Of a DNA stretch of 13,410 bases, positions 1 to 7,101 are shown piece after piece. Position numbers and translations under genes: made by a program. The first letter of the stretch is position 1; every line of letters begins with the position of its first letter. Below the pieces are notes generated by a model. That model worked only from the letters and a program-made list of their open reading frames with translations. It did not search any database and had not been told where the DNA came from. Source of the DNA: Casimicrobiaceae bacterium (GTDB lineage: Bacteria; Pseudomonadota; Gammaproteobacteria; Burkholderiales; Casimicrobiaceae); the NCBI GenBank assembly GCA_955652025.1, contig CATPAO010000130.1, positions 1-13,410 of the forward strand. The letters are read 5' to 3'.

Positions 1-544
1 CGAGGTAGTTGAGCTTCATCAGGCGCACGGCCGCGCCGAGCATCATCGTGGCGAGCCCGTACTGGTGCGCGGCAAATGCGTCGCACTCGTCCAAGGCGAC
101 GCCTTGAAACACCAGCGCCAGCCCGACCGGAAAGGTGCCCGGCGATTCGCCGCGCTCGATGCACGCAAGCCAGCGCTCCGCAAGCGGCGCCGGCGCAACC
201 TGCTTCGACAATTCGCCGAGCTTGCGGCCCATGCGCACCGTCATCGTGCGCATTTCCTCGTTGAGCTTGCGCAGGAACAGCGCTTGGTCCGCGCGCACGA
301 TCCGCTCCATGTCCGCCGATGCCGCCGCGCGATGCGCCTCGAGCAGCGCGATGCCATCGGTCGACGCCGCCTGCCCGAGCATCGTCTGCACGAACTGGCG
401 CAGCGTGTCCGAATCGCGCACGACCTTTTGCTGAATCGCCGACTCGAGCCCGTTCGAAAACGAGAACGAACCGACCGGCAGGACCGAATCGCCGAATTGC
501 AACAGCCGCATGACGTCGGTGATCGAGCGCATCGCGGCGATCAT
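1..544 (-). CDS. ureF: Urease accessory protein UreF (partial, C-terminus cut by left edge)
   Basis: UreF acts in the cytoplasm with UreD/UreH and UreG to insert nickel into the urease active site. The minus frame read from ATG at 544 gives 181 residues without a stop up to the window edge. The family signature is clear near the N-terminus: LLQFGDSVLPVGSFSFSNGL at residues 14-33, followed by a helical region, the motif GTFPVGLALVF and GAAVRLMKL near the edge, as expected for the all-helical UreF fold. Full UreF is about 220-230 residues, so roughly 40-50 residues are missing. The start at 544 forms an ATGA overlap with the stop of the upstream LysR gene, suggesting translational coupling; an internal ATG at 532 (codon 5) is an alternative, and neither has a strong ribosome site. 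ureG and ureD probably lie beyond the left edge (inference). Confidence 0.88.
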   Translation of the reverse strand, partial: MIAAMRSITDVMRLLQFGDSVLPVGSFSFSNGLESAIQQKVVRDSDTLRQFVQTMLGQAASTDGIALLEAHRAAASADMERIVRADQALFLRKLNEEMRTMTVRMGRKLGELSKQVAPAPLAERWLACIERGESPGTFPVGLALVFQGVALDECDAFAAHQYGLATMMLGAAVRLMKLNYL

Positions 545-1479
545 CCGCTGCGCGCTCGTTTCGGGCGCGCCGCCGCCGCCGGGCGCACGCTCGCAATGTT
601 CGGGTCGCGGGCGATCTCCTCGCGCAGCCACGCACGGAACAAGGCGAGCTTCGGCGAATCGGCGAGGCGCGGCGGATAGACGAGGAAATAGTGCGCATCG
701 GACGGCACGGAGACGTCGAACAGACGGACCAGCACGCCATTGACCAAGTCGTTGCCGATGAGTGAGCTCCGCGCGAGCGCAACACCATGACGTTCGACCG
801 CCGCCTGGATCGTGTTCGACGTGTCGCTGAAGATCGGTCCTCGCGTAGGTTCCGGCCAGTCGAGTCCCGCGGCACGAAACCACGGCAGCCAGAAATCGCC
901 CTCGGAGCGCAGCAGCAGATAGCGCGACAAATCGATCGGACGCCGCGGCAGGCCACCCGCGATTTTCGGACTGCACACAGGATAGTAGACGTCGCCCATC
1001 AAATGCTCGGCGACGACGCCCGGATAGTGGCCGCCGCCATAGCGCACGCCGACGTCCACGTCGTCGCGGTGAAAGTCGACGAGTGCCGCGCTCGAACGAA
1101 CATCGAGGTCGATGTCGCGATGCTCGGCCAGGAAGCGCCCGATGCGCGGCAGCAACCAGCGCGCCGCGAACGACGGCATCACGCTGACCCGCCATTGCCG
1201 CGGGTTATTGTGCTCGGTCATCTCGCGCACGGCCTCCGACAATTCCGCCAGCGCACCGCGAACACGCCCGGCGAAGCGCGCGCCCTCGTCGGTCAACCGG
1301 ACGCCGCGACCGGCACGCTCGATGAGTTGGACGCCGAGCTCAGCCTCCAATGACTTCAGCTGGTGGCTCACCGCGCCGTGCGTCAGATGCAGTCCAACGG
1401 CGGCCTTGGTCAGGCTGCCGGTACGCGCGACGGCCTCGAGTGCCCGCAACGCTTGCATCGCCGGAATTCGTGGCTCCAA
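541..1479 (-). CDS. LysR-family transcriptional regulator, GcvA-like
   Basis: 312-residue LysR-type regulator of normal length. An N-terminal winged helix-turn-helix (residues about 8-66, with GSLTKAAVGLHLTHGAVSHQ) is followed by a periplasmic-binding-protein-like effector domain (about residues 95-300). The pattern LRALEAVARTGSLTKAA and the QWRVSVMPSFAARWLLPRI linker are typical of the GcvA/AmpR-like branch. The start chosen is TTG at 1479 because AGAGGA lies 5 bases upstream (1485-1490); ATG at 1458 would remove seven residues and has no better site. The stop codon overlaps the ureF start by ATGA, so the regulator is probably cotranscribed with the urease accessory genes, which is unusual for a LysR gene that is normally divergent from its target. 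Effector and targets cannot be read from the sequence. Confidence 0.9.
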   Translation of the reverse strand: MEPRIPAMQALRALEAVARTGSLTKAAVGLHLTHGAVSHQLKSLEAELGVQLIERAGRGVRLTDEGARFAGRVRGALAELSEAVREMTEHNNPRQWRVSVMPSFAARWLLPRIGRFLAEHRDIDLDVRSSAALVDFHRDDVDVGVRYGGGHYPGVVAEHLMGDVYYPVCSPKIAGGLPRRPIDLSRYLLLRSEGDFWLPWFRAAGLDWPEPTRGPIFSDTSNTIQAAVERHGVALARSSLIGNDLVNGVLVRLFDVSVPSDAHYFLVYPPRLADSPKLALFRAWLREEIARDPNIASVRPAAAARPKRARSG

Positions 1480-1595
1480 CGCCGTCCTCTAATGTGAGAA
1501 ATAATAACAGTTAACCATCAATATAAATCGATTGTGCGCCGCAGTCTACGCCCACAAAATGCGTCTCGTAGACCCAACGCAACTCGGAGGCACAA
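1480..1595. promoter_or_regulatory. Divergent AT-rich intergenic region with a 7-bp inverted repeat
   Basis: This gap separates the LysR gene (minus) from the small membrane-protein gene (plus). Positions 1491-1532 are strikingly AT-rich for this GC-rich window and include TATAAA at 1523-1528 and TTAACC at 1511-1516, so promoters for both directions probably lie here; no convincing -35/-10 pair can be assigned. GTCTACG at 1544-1550 and CGTAGAC at 1567-1573 form a perfect 7-bp inverted repeat with a 16-base spacer, lying in the likely leader of the plus-strand gene. It could be an RNA hairpin or a repressor site. Confidence 0.4.
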
Positions 1596-1964
1596 ATGGC
1601 AACAGCACTCACATTTCGGCCCGGACGCGTGCCGGGAATCGGCGCGGCGCGTTCGGCGCCCACTGGCGACATGAGCTCGACGCAGCGCGACGCGCTCTCG
1701 GCATTGATCCACGAACCCATCGGGGTGCGCGAATCGCACCTGGATTGGGCCAACGTCGGGGCAGCGGTCGCCTGGCTCGTCTGTATCGCGGTTGCGCTGA
1801 TCTGGTCTGTCGCCATCGCATTCGCATTGGCGTCCGAAATCGGGTGGGTGCCTCAGGTCGAGGCGCTGGCGGCGGGACGTTCGCCTGCATCGCATGCCGC
1901 CGCGCCGGCGGCGCCGCACGCGGTCGCAGTTCAATCGTCGGCGACGATCAATCGCACGATGTAG
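1596..1964 (+). CDS. Small single-pass membrane protein, function unknown
   Basis: 122 residues, not matched to a known family. A consensus ribosome site GGAGG lies 7 bases upstream of ATG, which supports real translation. Residues 1-50 are hydrophilic with several charged residues; residues about 53-79 (VGAAVAWLVCIAVALIWSVA and onward) form one long hydrophobic helix; the tail is alanine- and histidine-rich, with SHAAAPAAPHAV at about 99-110. The shape suggests an inner-membrane protein with short soluble ends. Its last 34 bases overlap the 3' end of the convergent NYN-domain gene. It stands alone, with an AT-rich leader containing an inverted repeat upstream. A shadow reading frame is less likely because of the ribosome site and the coherent membrane segment, but homologues were not recognised. 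Confidence 0.68.
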   Translation: MATALTFRPGRVPGIGAARSAPTGDMSSTQRDALSALIHEPIGVRESHLDWANVGAAVAWLVCIAVALIWSVAIAFALASEIGWVPQVEALAAGRSPASHAAAPAAPHAVAVQSSATINRTM

Positions 1965-2818
1965 CCGCCGGACTTTTCGTCGCGATCGAGCGCGAGCTCA
2001 CCTCGCTTCGCCGCTTCCTCGAGCAGGCCGTTGAACGACCGGAAGCCGTAGTAGGACTCGTTGAACCCGGGCTTGCGGCGTTTGAGCGCCTGCTTGACCA
2101 TCGAGCCCCAGATTTTCTCCTCGGCGCCGCGCTCCGACAAAAGCGCATCGACCGTTTCGACGACCAAGTCGACGGCCTCGTCCCGACGCTCGTCGTCACC
2201 CTTGCGTCCGTTCGCCGCCGGCTCGACGGCGACGTCGCCGCGTGGTGCGGCCGCGTCGTCGGCCGGCTTTTTGGCGCTGGTCCGCGGTTTGGCCGCGGCC
2301 GGATTGCGCCCGGCGCCGCGCCGTGTCGCCGCTTTTTTCTTTTCGCGGACCAGGTCGTCGTAGTAGATGACCTCGTCGCAGTTCGCGATCAAAAGATCGG
2401 ACGTCGAGTTCTTGACGCCGACGCCGATGACGGTCTTCGCATTCTCGCGAAGCTTCGACACGAGCGGGGAGAAATCGGAGTCGCCGCTGATGACGACGAA
2501 CGTGTCGACGTGCGCCTTCGTGTAGCAGAGGTCGAGCGCGTCGACGACCATGCGGATGTCGGCCGAATTCTTGCCCGACTGCCGCAGGTGCGGGATTTCG
2601 ATCAGCTCGAACGACGCCTCGTGCATCGGCGCCTTGAACGCTTTGTAGCGCTCCCAATCGCAGTAGGCCTTCTTGACGACGATGCTGCCCTTGAGCAGCA
2701 GCCGCTCGAGCACCTTGCCGATGTCGAACTTCTCGTAATTGGCGTCGCGGACGCCGAGCGCGATATTCTCGAAATCGCAGAACAGCGCCATGTTCGTCAC
2801 GTCGGGCAGGTGGGCCAT
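1931..2818 (-). CDS. NYN-domain putative RNase with C-terminal OST-HTH/LOTUS domain
   Basis: 295 residues from ATG 2818, chosen because GGAG stands 6 bases upstream and the protein then begins directly before the NYN fold; an upstream ATG at 2863 would add 15 unlikely residues. NYN domain (about residues 9-155, PIN-like, LabA/DUF88 group): acidic and polar metal-site residues are visible in ALFCDFENIAL (D15, N18), SADIRMVVDAL (D88) and VVISGDSDFSPL (D113, D115). A basic, alanine-rich, probably disordered linker follows (about 158-212). Residues 214-291 resemble an OST-HTH/LOTUS domain, ending GYIVRL, expected to bind RNA. By family this is a metal-dependent RNA-processing or degrading enzyme; its target is unknown. 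It overlaps the 3' end of the plus-strand membrane gene by 34 bases. Confidence 0.88.
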   Translation of the reverse strand: MAHLPDVTNMALFCDFENIALGVRDANYEKFDIGKVLERLLLKGSIVVKKAYCDWERYKAFKAPMHEASFELIEIPHLRQSGKNSADIRMVVDALDLCYTKAHVDTFVVISGDSDFSPLVSKLRENAKTVIGVGVKNSTSDLLIANCDEVIYYDDLVREKKKAATRRGAGRNPAAAKPRTSAKKPADDAAAPRGDVAVEPAANGRKGDDERRDEAVDLVVETVDALLSERGAEEKIWGSMVKQALKRRKPGFNESYYGFRSFNGLLEEAAKRGELALDRDEKSGGYIVRLIVADD

Positions 2819-2932
2819 CGGGGCTCCGCAGCTTGGCGGCACATGCGCCGCCATTGCCGACACGATAGCATCGGTGGCGCGCCACGGCGTCCGATCGCGC
2901 TACACTCGCGGTCCCGCGTTTGGTTCACCCCA

Positions 2933-3598
2933 ATGGCAATGACGTTGCCGGTCCTTTCGCTGCTCGACGCCCGCGTCCTCGGCGTGCTGATGGAAAAGCA
3001 GCACACGGTGCCGGACACTTACCCGCTGACGCTGAACGCGCTCGCCGCCGGATGCAATCAAAAGACCAGCCGGGACCCGGTGCTGAATGCGTCCGACGCC
3101 GAGGTCCAGGCGGCGGTCGATCGGTTGAAGGCGATGTCGCTGGTCGTCGAATCGAGCGGCGGACGCGTGATGCGCTACGCGCACAACTTCTTGCGCGTGT
3201 TGTCGATCCCGTCACAGTCGGCGGCGTTGCTTGCGGTGCTGATGTTGCGCGGGCCGCAAACCGCGGGCGAGCTGCGGATCAATTGCGATCGGCTGCACCG
3301 CTTCTCGGACATCTCGGCGGTCGAGGGATTCCTGCACGAACTCGCCGCGCGTCCGGAGGGTCCGCTCGTCGTCGAATTGTCGCGCCTCCCCGGAACGCGC
3401 GAAACGCGCTGGGCGCAGTTGCTGACCGGACCGCCGGCCGCAGAATCCCTCGCTGCGACCGCGGACGATACGGGCTCCGGCGACGATATCGCCACCCTGC
3501 GACAGGATCTCACCCGATTGCAAGGCGAGGTCGAAGCGCTCAAGGCGACGATCGCGACGTTGTACGCCGAGCTCGGTGTCGCGAAGCCGCCGGCTTAG
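2933..3598 (+). CDS. yceH: YceH family protein (DUF480)
   Basis: 221 residues, the normal length for YceH. The N-terminal signature LSLLDARVLGVLMEKQ with TVPDTYPLTLNAL and GCNQKTSRDPV (residues about 8-50) and the second unit with LMLRGPQTAGELR are the tandem winged-helix domains of DUF480. The C-terminus (about 183-216) is a heptad-like coiled coil, DLTRLQGEVEALKATIATLY. The molecular role of YceH is poorly defined; it is thought to be a DNA-binding-like protein, and no target can be named here. Start ATG 2933 fits the family start, though no clear ribosome site precedes it; ATG 2939 is an alternative. TACACT at 2901-2906 is a plausible -10 hexamer. A much longer open frame that continues upstream is antisense to the NYN gene and is not part of this protein. 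Confidence 0.92.
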   Translation: MAMTLPVLSLLDARVLGVLMEKQHTVPDTYPLTLNALAAGCNQKTSRDPVLNASDAEVQAAVDRLKAMSLVVESSGGRVMRYAHNFLRVLSIPSQSAALLAVLMLRGPQTAGELRINCDRLHRFSDISAVEGFLHELAARPEGPLVVELSRLPGTRETRWAQLLTGPPAAESLAATADDTGSGDDIATLRQDLTRLQGEVEALKATIATLYAELGVAKPPA

Positions 3599-3629
3599 CT
3601 TCGCCCTCTTGTCGCGGTGATGCGAACGC

Positions 3630-4124
3630 TCACGCCGACGCTCCGCAACACCCGCCGCTCTCTTTCTTCGCCGCCGCTTCATTGGCCGGAGTGCAACACC
3701 CGCCGGCCTGCTCGCTGCCACACGATGCCGGCGCCGGAGCGCGGTCTTCAGCACCGTAGAGCGGCACGTCGCCGAGCGAGCGAAAGGACTCCCACGCGAT
3801 ACCTTGCGGATCGGTCACCCAATATTTGTCCGAATTGGCATAACAACAGTGGACGCCTTTCTCGGCGACGATCGCGTGATCGGCTTGCGCGAGCTTGGCG
3901 TGGATGTCCTCGAGCTCGGTGTCGGTCTCCGCCTGCATGCCGAGATGATTGACCCCGACCGTCTGGTTCCGGTTGGAGATCGCAAAATTAGTCCGCGGGT
4001 CCTCGAGCATCCATTTCGCATAGTCGGGCTTGATCACCGTCGGCGCCGCGCCGAACATCGCCGAGTAGAAGCGGACGCTGTCGGTCAAATCCTTGACCGC
4101 GACGTGAACGTGGAATCGTTTCAT
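3630..4124 (-). CDS. arsI: ArsI/CadI-type glyoxalase-fold protein, putative C-As lyase
   Basis: 164 residues. Vicinal-oxygen-chelate fold: N-terminal MKRFHVHVAVKDLTDSVRFY and second-half DPQGIAWESF. ArsI enzymes use Fe(II) and oxygen to cleave the carbon-arsenic bond of trivalent organoarsenicals such as MAs(III). Expected metal ligands are present (H5, H60, E112), and the vicinal cysteine pair that binds the arsenical is C93-C94 in GVHCCYANSDKYWVTDP. The tail carries further cysteines: C135, C143-C144 and C159-C160. Start ATG 4124 is fixed by GGGAGG four bases upstream; an upstream ATG at 4145 is less likely. It is divergent from arsR across a control region with paired boxes, so induction by As(III)/MAs(III) through ArsR is likely. 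CadI-like metal binding without lyase activity is the main alternative. Confidence 0.88.
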   Translation of the reverse strand: MKRFHVHVAVKDLTDSVRFYSAMFGAAPTVIKPDYAKWMLEDPRTNFAISNRNQTVGVNHLGMQAETDTELEDIHAKLAQADHAIVAEKGVHCCYANSDKYWVTDPQGIAWESFRSLGDVPLYGAEDRAPAPASCGSEQAGGCCTPANEAAAKKESGGCCGASA

Positions 4125-4150
4125 AAGTCCTCCCGATGAGTGCACTAGGT

Positions 4151-4166
4151 TTCCAATATTATCGAA
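4151..4166. promoter_or_regulatory. Putative ArsR operator, arsI-proximal copy
   Basis: The 16-base box TTCCAATATTATCGAA matches the arsR-proximal box at 4262-4277 in 14 of 16 positions. It covers the predicted arsI -10, as expected for a repressor that blocks RNA polymerase. Assignment to ArsR is inferred from position and repetition. Confidence 0.6.
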
Positions 4167-4183
4167 AGGTTAGCCGGTGTCAA
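4156..4183 (-). promoter_or_regulatory. Putative sigma-70 promoter of arsI
   Basis: On the minus strand a perfect -35, TTGACA (4183-4178), is followed after 16 bases by TAATAT (4161-4156). It lies about 30 bases upstream of the arsI ATG, and its -10 sits inside the putative ArsR box. Confidence 0.6.
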
Positions 4184-4250
4184 GCGTTTTGTGTCGCGTC
4201 CGTGATCCGACAGGTCGGCGTTCATCGAGCTGTCACAAAGGTCGGGTACT

Positions 4251-4278
4251 TTGTTCTGCATTTCCAATATGATAGAAT
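4251..4278 (+). promoter_or_regulatory. Putative promoter of arsR
   Basis: TTGTTC (4251-4256) and TAGAAT (4273-4278) are separated by 16 bases and could be -35 and -10 for arsR, leaving a leader of about 100 bases. The -10 overlaps the second putative ArsR box, consistent with autorepression. Confidence 0.45.
4262..4277. promoter_or_regulatory. Putative ArsR operator, arsR-proximal copy
   Basis: TTCCAATATGATAGAA repeats the arsI-proximal box in the same orientation, 111 bases apart start to start, with only two differences. It overlaps the predicted arsR -10. Confidence 0.6.
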
Positions 4279-4381
4279 CTTGGAACGATTGCGATGGCGG
4301 CAGACTGCGGCTTCGGCGATCCAGGGCGAAGACCGGTTGCGGCGGCATTGCCGGACGTCGACCCTACCCGGACGGGCACGT

Positions 4382-4714
4382 ATGAAAACGGCACAGGCAG
4401 TGAGAGCGTTGGCGGCGTTGGCGCAGGACACTCGGTTGGCGATCTATCGGCTGCTGGTGCAGCGCGGCCCCGGGGGACTGGCCGCGGGAGTCATCGCGGA
4501 GCGCCTGGGTCTCGCTGGCGCGACGTTGTCGTTTCACCTCAAGGAACTCACGCACGCCGGCATGATCGAGCCGCGGCAAGAAGGGCGCTTCGTCTACTAC
4601 TCGGCCAACTACGAGCAAATGAACGCGCTGCTCGGATACCTTTCCGAGAACTGCTGCCAGGGCGAGAGTTGCGTTACGGTCGCCGCTCCGAAGTCGCAGC
4701 GCAAGCGCGCTTAG
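4382..4714 (+). CDS. arsR: ArsR-family arsenic-responsive repressor
   Basis: 110-residue ArsR/SmtB winged-helix repressor. The recognition helix region is IAERLGLAGATLSFHLKELT (residues about 38-57), followed by the wing GRFVYYSAN. There is no ELCVC motif in the DNA-binding helix; instead a C-terminal cluster, ENCCQGESC, gives C91, C92 and C97, as in the Acidithiobacillus-type ArsR that binds As(III) with three C-terminal cysteines. Binding of As(III) or MAs(III) should release it from DNA. Start ATG 4382 fits family length; its ribosome site is weak (GGACGGG region). It is divergent from arsI and is followed 25-200 bases downstream by the stub of an aquaporin gene, so this was probably once a longer arsR operon. 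No arsC, arsB or acr3 is present in the window. Confidence 0.93.
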   Translation: MKTAQAVRALAALAQDTRLAIYRLLVQRGPGGLAAGVIAERLGLAGATLSFHLKELTHAGMIEPRQEGRFVYYSANYEQMNALLGYLSENCCQGESCVTVAAPKSQRKRA

Positions 4715-4739
4715 CGCTCGCCGCCCCATTCCCGGTATT

Positions 4740-4907
4740 GCGTCGCCGTCGGAGCTGGCAGGCGTTCGCTTGCCGTCGGCCGAGAACCCGGAGGCCGGCA
4801 TTCGTCCTTGCGACGTTCCCGGATTCATCGTGGTCGAAATCGTCGCCGCATTGATGGCGACATTCATTGCGCGGTGGTTCTACCGCGCGCCGGCACGCGA
4901 CGCCTAG
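4740..4907 (+). pseudogene. C-terminal remnant of a MIP/aquaporin (AqpS-like) gene
   Basis: The plus frame ending in TAG at 4905-4907 encodes about 55 residues that resemble the last segment of AqpS/AqpZ-type aquaporins: PEAGIRPCDVPGFIVVEIVA followed by ALMATFIARWFYRAP, the loop E-helix 6 region (compare the family pattern TFAGIAPADVPAFI...GALAATALFRWL). There is no credible start or ribosome site, and nothing resembling the first five helices or the NPA motifs upstream. arsR-aqpS operons are known in alphaproteobacteria, where the channel moves arsenite out of the cell, so this stub is likely what remains after a deletion that fused its end next to arsR. The stop shares CTAG with the stop of the convergent bufD gene. 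Recognition is by eye from a short segment. Confidence 0.55.
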
Positions 4908-5395
4908 CGCTGGATCGCCAACGCCGGCGTCAACGGTGCGACGCCGAGCCGCGGGGCGAGCCAATGGTCGATCGAGAGTCGCCCCGGCCCGTGGAACAGC
5001 ACAACCAAGAGCAGCGTTCCCCAGAGGAAATGTTGCGCAAGCGCGGGCTCGAGCGTCGACAACACATGCCAGTACGACACGACCGCCATCACATTGACGA
5101 ATGACATGCCCAACGCCGCGAACCGCGTTCCGAGGCCGAGCACCAGAAAAACCGGGAACACCAACTCGCCGAACGTGCCGAGCGCCGCCGCGACGTCGGG
5201 CGGCAGAAGCGGAACGTGATACTCGTCATGGAACAACACAAGCGTGTTGTCCCAGTTGCGGATCTTCTGCAAACCGGACAGCAAGAACACCTTTCCGACG
5301 TAGAGGCGGATCGCGAGATCGAGCAAGTCGGCGCCGATCGCGAGCGGCGTGCGCGTCGCGGCGGCAAGGCAGGACAAGAATCGTGACGGCGACAT
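4904..5395 (-). CDS. bufD: DoxX-family membrane protein of bufferin operon (BufD-like)
   Basis: 163 residues. DoxX fold with about four membrane helices: residues 22-42 (LDLAIRLYVGKVFLLSGLQK), 70-88, 92-112 and 120-137. The GLQKIRNWDNTLVLF and FGELVFPVFLVLGLGTR motifs are typical of the DoxX proteins found at the end of DUF2282-DUF692-DUF2063 operons. Start ATG 5395 has GGAG seven bases upstream. It follows bufC after a 63-base gap on the same strand and is the last gene of the operon. Its role is not established; suggested roles for DoxX proteins are redox or thiol-linked membrane functions. Its stop codon overlaps that of the plus-strand aquaporin remnant within one CTAG. Confidence 0.87.
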   Translation of the reverse strand: MSPSRFLSCLAAATRTPLAIGADLLDLAIRLYVGKVFLLSGLQKIRNWDNTLVLFHDEYHVPLLPPDVAAALGTFGELVFPVFLVLGLGTRFAALGMSFVNVMAVVSYWHVLSTLEPALAQHFLWGTLLLVVLFHGPGRLSIDHWLAPRLGVAPLTPALAIQR

Positions 5396-5458
5396 GGCGC
5401 GTCTCCATGGAAATCGTGGTCGCGACTTGGTCGTACGCCGGTTCGCGGCGCTTACGCG

Positions 5459-6238
5459 TCAGTCGCGAAAATCGAGACCGACGATCACGCGATCGCCAAC
5501 CCATTGCGGCAACTGGGCGTCCAGGATGAAACGGGGGTCCGCTTCTTGCGCGCGGGAGAACGCGGCGCCGAGCGACGCGCCGGCCCGAGCCGCGGCGAGA
5601 AACGCAAAGCTTCCGCCGTCCTGCGACGCAACCTGCACGCGAAACGCCGGTCGGTAGACGAGCACCCGCTCGCTGCCCGCACCGAAATCGACGTCGAACT
5701 CGCCGTCGAATCCGGGCTGATGGACATCCCACAGCCGCGCGACCGGCCACCGCGATTCGACGAGCGCGCACGCGGGATGGAGCGTGACCGCGAGGGCGTC
5801 GAAGCGATCGGCGGGCACCGTCGCCAGACGCGCGATGTCGAGCGCCGGCGCATCGGAGGCGTAGTGCGCACGGTGGACGTGCCATTCCAGGCGCGCGACG
5901 TCGGGCAGATAAGGCACTTCCGCGATCGGCGCGAAGCCGTCGAGAAAGGCCGCGAAGCCCGCGCCGTATTCGTTGAGATCGCCGCTCGTCGACGGCTCGC
6001 GGAACGCATATTCGTGCGCCAGTCCGGTAAAGAACTCGTCGCCGACGAGCTTCGCGCAGATCGGGTACACGTTGCTCAGCGCCTTGTGCGCATTGACCCG
6101 GACGTTGCCGCGATAGAGGGATAGTCGCTGTCGCACTTGTGTGGCGGATCCGGCGAACGCGGCGAGGTCGGCGTCGTCGACCGAGCGTGTGGTCAACGCG
6201 GCGGCGAACGCGCGCTCGAGCGTCGCGAGATCAGGCAC
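5459..6238 (-). CDS. bufC: DUF2063 partner protein of the MNIO enzyme (BufC-like)
   Basis: 259 residues from GTG 6238. The DUF2063 signature [12 protein letters not shown] (residues 38-49), [14 protein letters not shown] and [18 protein letters not shown] are all present. In bufferin and related MNIO systems this protein forms a complex with the DUF692 enzyme and helps it recognise the precursor peptide. The GTG start is preferred because it overlaps the bufB stop by eight bases and GGAAG stands seven bases upstream; ATG 6277 in the same frame would give 272 residues and a 47-base overlap. The tight overlap implies translational coupling and 1:1 production with BufB. It is followed by the DoxX gene after 63 bases. 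Confidence 0.9.
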   Translation of the reverse strand: MPDLATLERAFAAALTTRSVDDADLAAFAGSATQVRQRLSLYRGNVRVNAHKALSNVYPICAKLVGDEFFTGLAHEYAFREPSTSGDLNEYGAGFAAFLDGFAPIAEVPYLPDVARLEWHVHRAHYASDAPALDIARLATVPADRFDALAVTLHPACALVESRWPVARLWDVHQPGFDGEFDVDFGAGSERVLVYRPAFRVQVASQDGGSFAFLAAARAGASLGAAFSRAQEADPRFILDAQLPQWVGDRVIVGLDFRD

Positions 6239-7091
6239 CGATAGCTTCCATACGACGCCGTGCCGCGTCCGCTTCATCGAGCAGCACCGCGAGCGGCGGC
6301 ACGTCGGTGTCCCATTCGATCAGCGTCGGCACCGGACCGAACCGATCGAGGGCATGTTCATAGAGTGTCCATACGGCGGGCGCCACGCGCGAGCCGTGAT
6401 CGTCGACCAGCGCGTCGTCGGTGACAAGATGACCGGCCAGATGAATCTCGGCGACCTGCTCGCGGGGAAACCGCGCCATCGCGGCCAGGGCGTCGAACCG
6501 GTGATTGACGGCGTTGACGTGGAGATTGTTGACGTCGAACAGCACGCCGCATCCAGTCGTGCGCGCAAGCTCAGCCAGAAAATCCAGCTCGGTCATTTCG
6601 CTCGCCGCGAAGGAGACGTACGACGACACGTTTTCCAAAAGCAGCGGACGCTTGAGCGTTCGCTGAACACGGTCGACGCGCGCCGCCACATGGGAGAACG
6701 CCTCGCGGGTGTACGGGAGCGGGAGCAAATCGTTGAAATGGCGGGCGTCGATCGCGCCCCAACACAGGTGCTCCGACACGGCCGCGGGCTCGGTGCGCGC
6801 AACCAGCGCGGCGAGACGCGCGAGATGGCGCGAGAAGCGTGCCTCCTCGGCGTCGCCGGTGTCCGCCGCGCCGAGCGAGAGTCCCACGCCGTGCAGCGAC
6901 AACGGATAGCGCTCCCGCACGCGATCCAGAACGTGCAAGTCAAAGCCACCGTCTCCGAAAAAATTCTCGCTGTGGACTTCCAGCCAGTCGACGGCCGGAG
7001 CGCCGTCCAGGAATTCGCGGTAATGCGGCGCGCGCAACCCGATGCCGGCTCCGCGAAGCCGCGCCCCCGCGTCCACCTGCGACTGGGCCAT
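6231..7091 (-). CDS. bufB: DUF692 multinuclear non-heme iron oxygenase (MNIO), BufB-like
   Basis: 286 residues, standard DUF692 length, TIM-barrel fold. MNIO enzymes use a di/tri-iron centre and oxygen to oxidise cysteines of ribosomal peptides. Likely metal ligands are in place: H40 and E42 in EVHSENFF, H67 in [12 protein letters not shown]107-H108 in VSEHLCWG, E153-N154 in [10 protein letters not shown]186-N189 and H191 in [15 protein letters not shown]217 and H221 in EIHLAGH, D230-D231 and H232, and E259-D261 in LIEWDTD. The opening [15 protein letters not shown] is characteristic of BufB rather than MbnB. It lies 65 bases after the precursor gene with a strong hairpin between, and overlaps bufC. 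The ribosome site at ATG 7091 is weak (only GGG just upstream); GTG at 7076 is possible. Confidence 0.95.
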   Translation of the reverse strand: MAQSQVDAGARLRGAGIGLRAPHYREFLDGAPAVDWLEVHSENFFGDGGFDLHVLDRVRERYPLSLHGVGLSLGAADTGDAEEARFSRHLARLAALVARTEPAAVSEHLCWGAIDARHFNDLLPLPYTREAFSHVAARVDRVQRTLKRPLLLENVSSYVSFAASEMTELDFLAELARTTGCGVLFDVNNLHVNAVNHRFDALAAMARFPREQVAEIHLAGHLVTDDALVDDHGSRVAPAVWTLYEHALDRFGPVPTLIEWDTDVPPLAVLLDEADAARRRMEAIGA

Positions 7092-7101
7092 CCCATGAAG
7101 A

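Noticed and set aside
1532..2932. Long plus-strand open frame running into yceH, as if yceH had a 467-residue N-terminal extension
   Set aside because: It is antisense to the NYN gene, is arginine-rich low-information sequence typical of a GC-rich shadow frame, and yceH homologues start at the position used here.
4136..4381. N-terminal extension of ArsR in the same open frame
   Set aside because: It would include the predicted promoter and operator, and ArsR proteins of this type start at the ATG at 4382.
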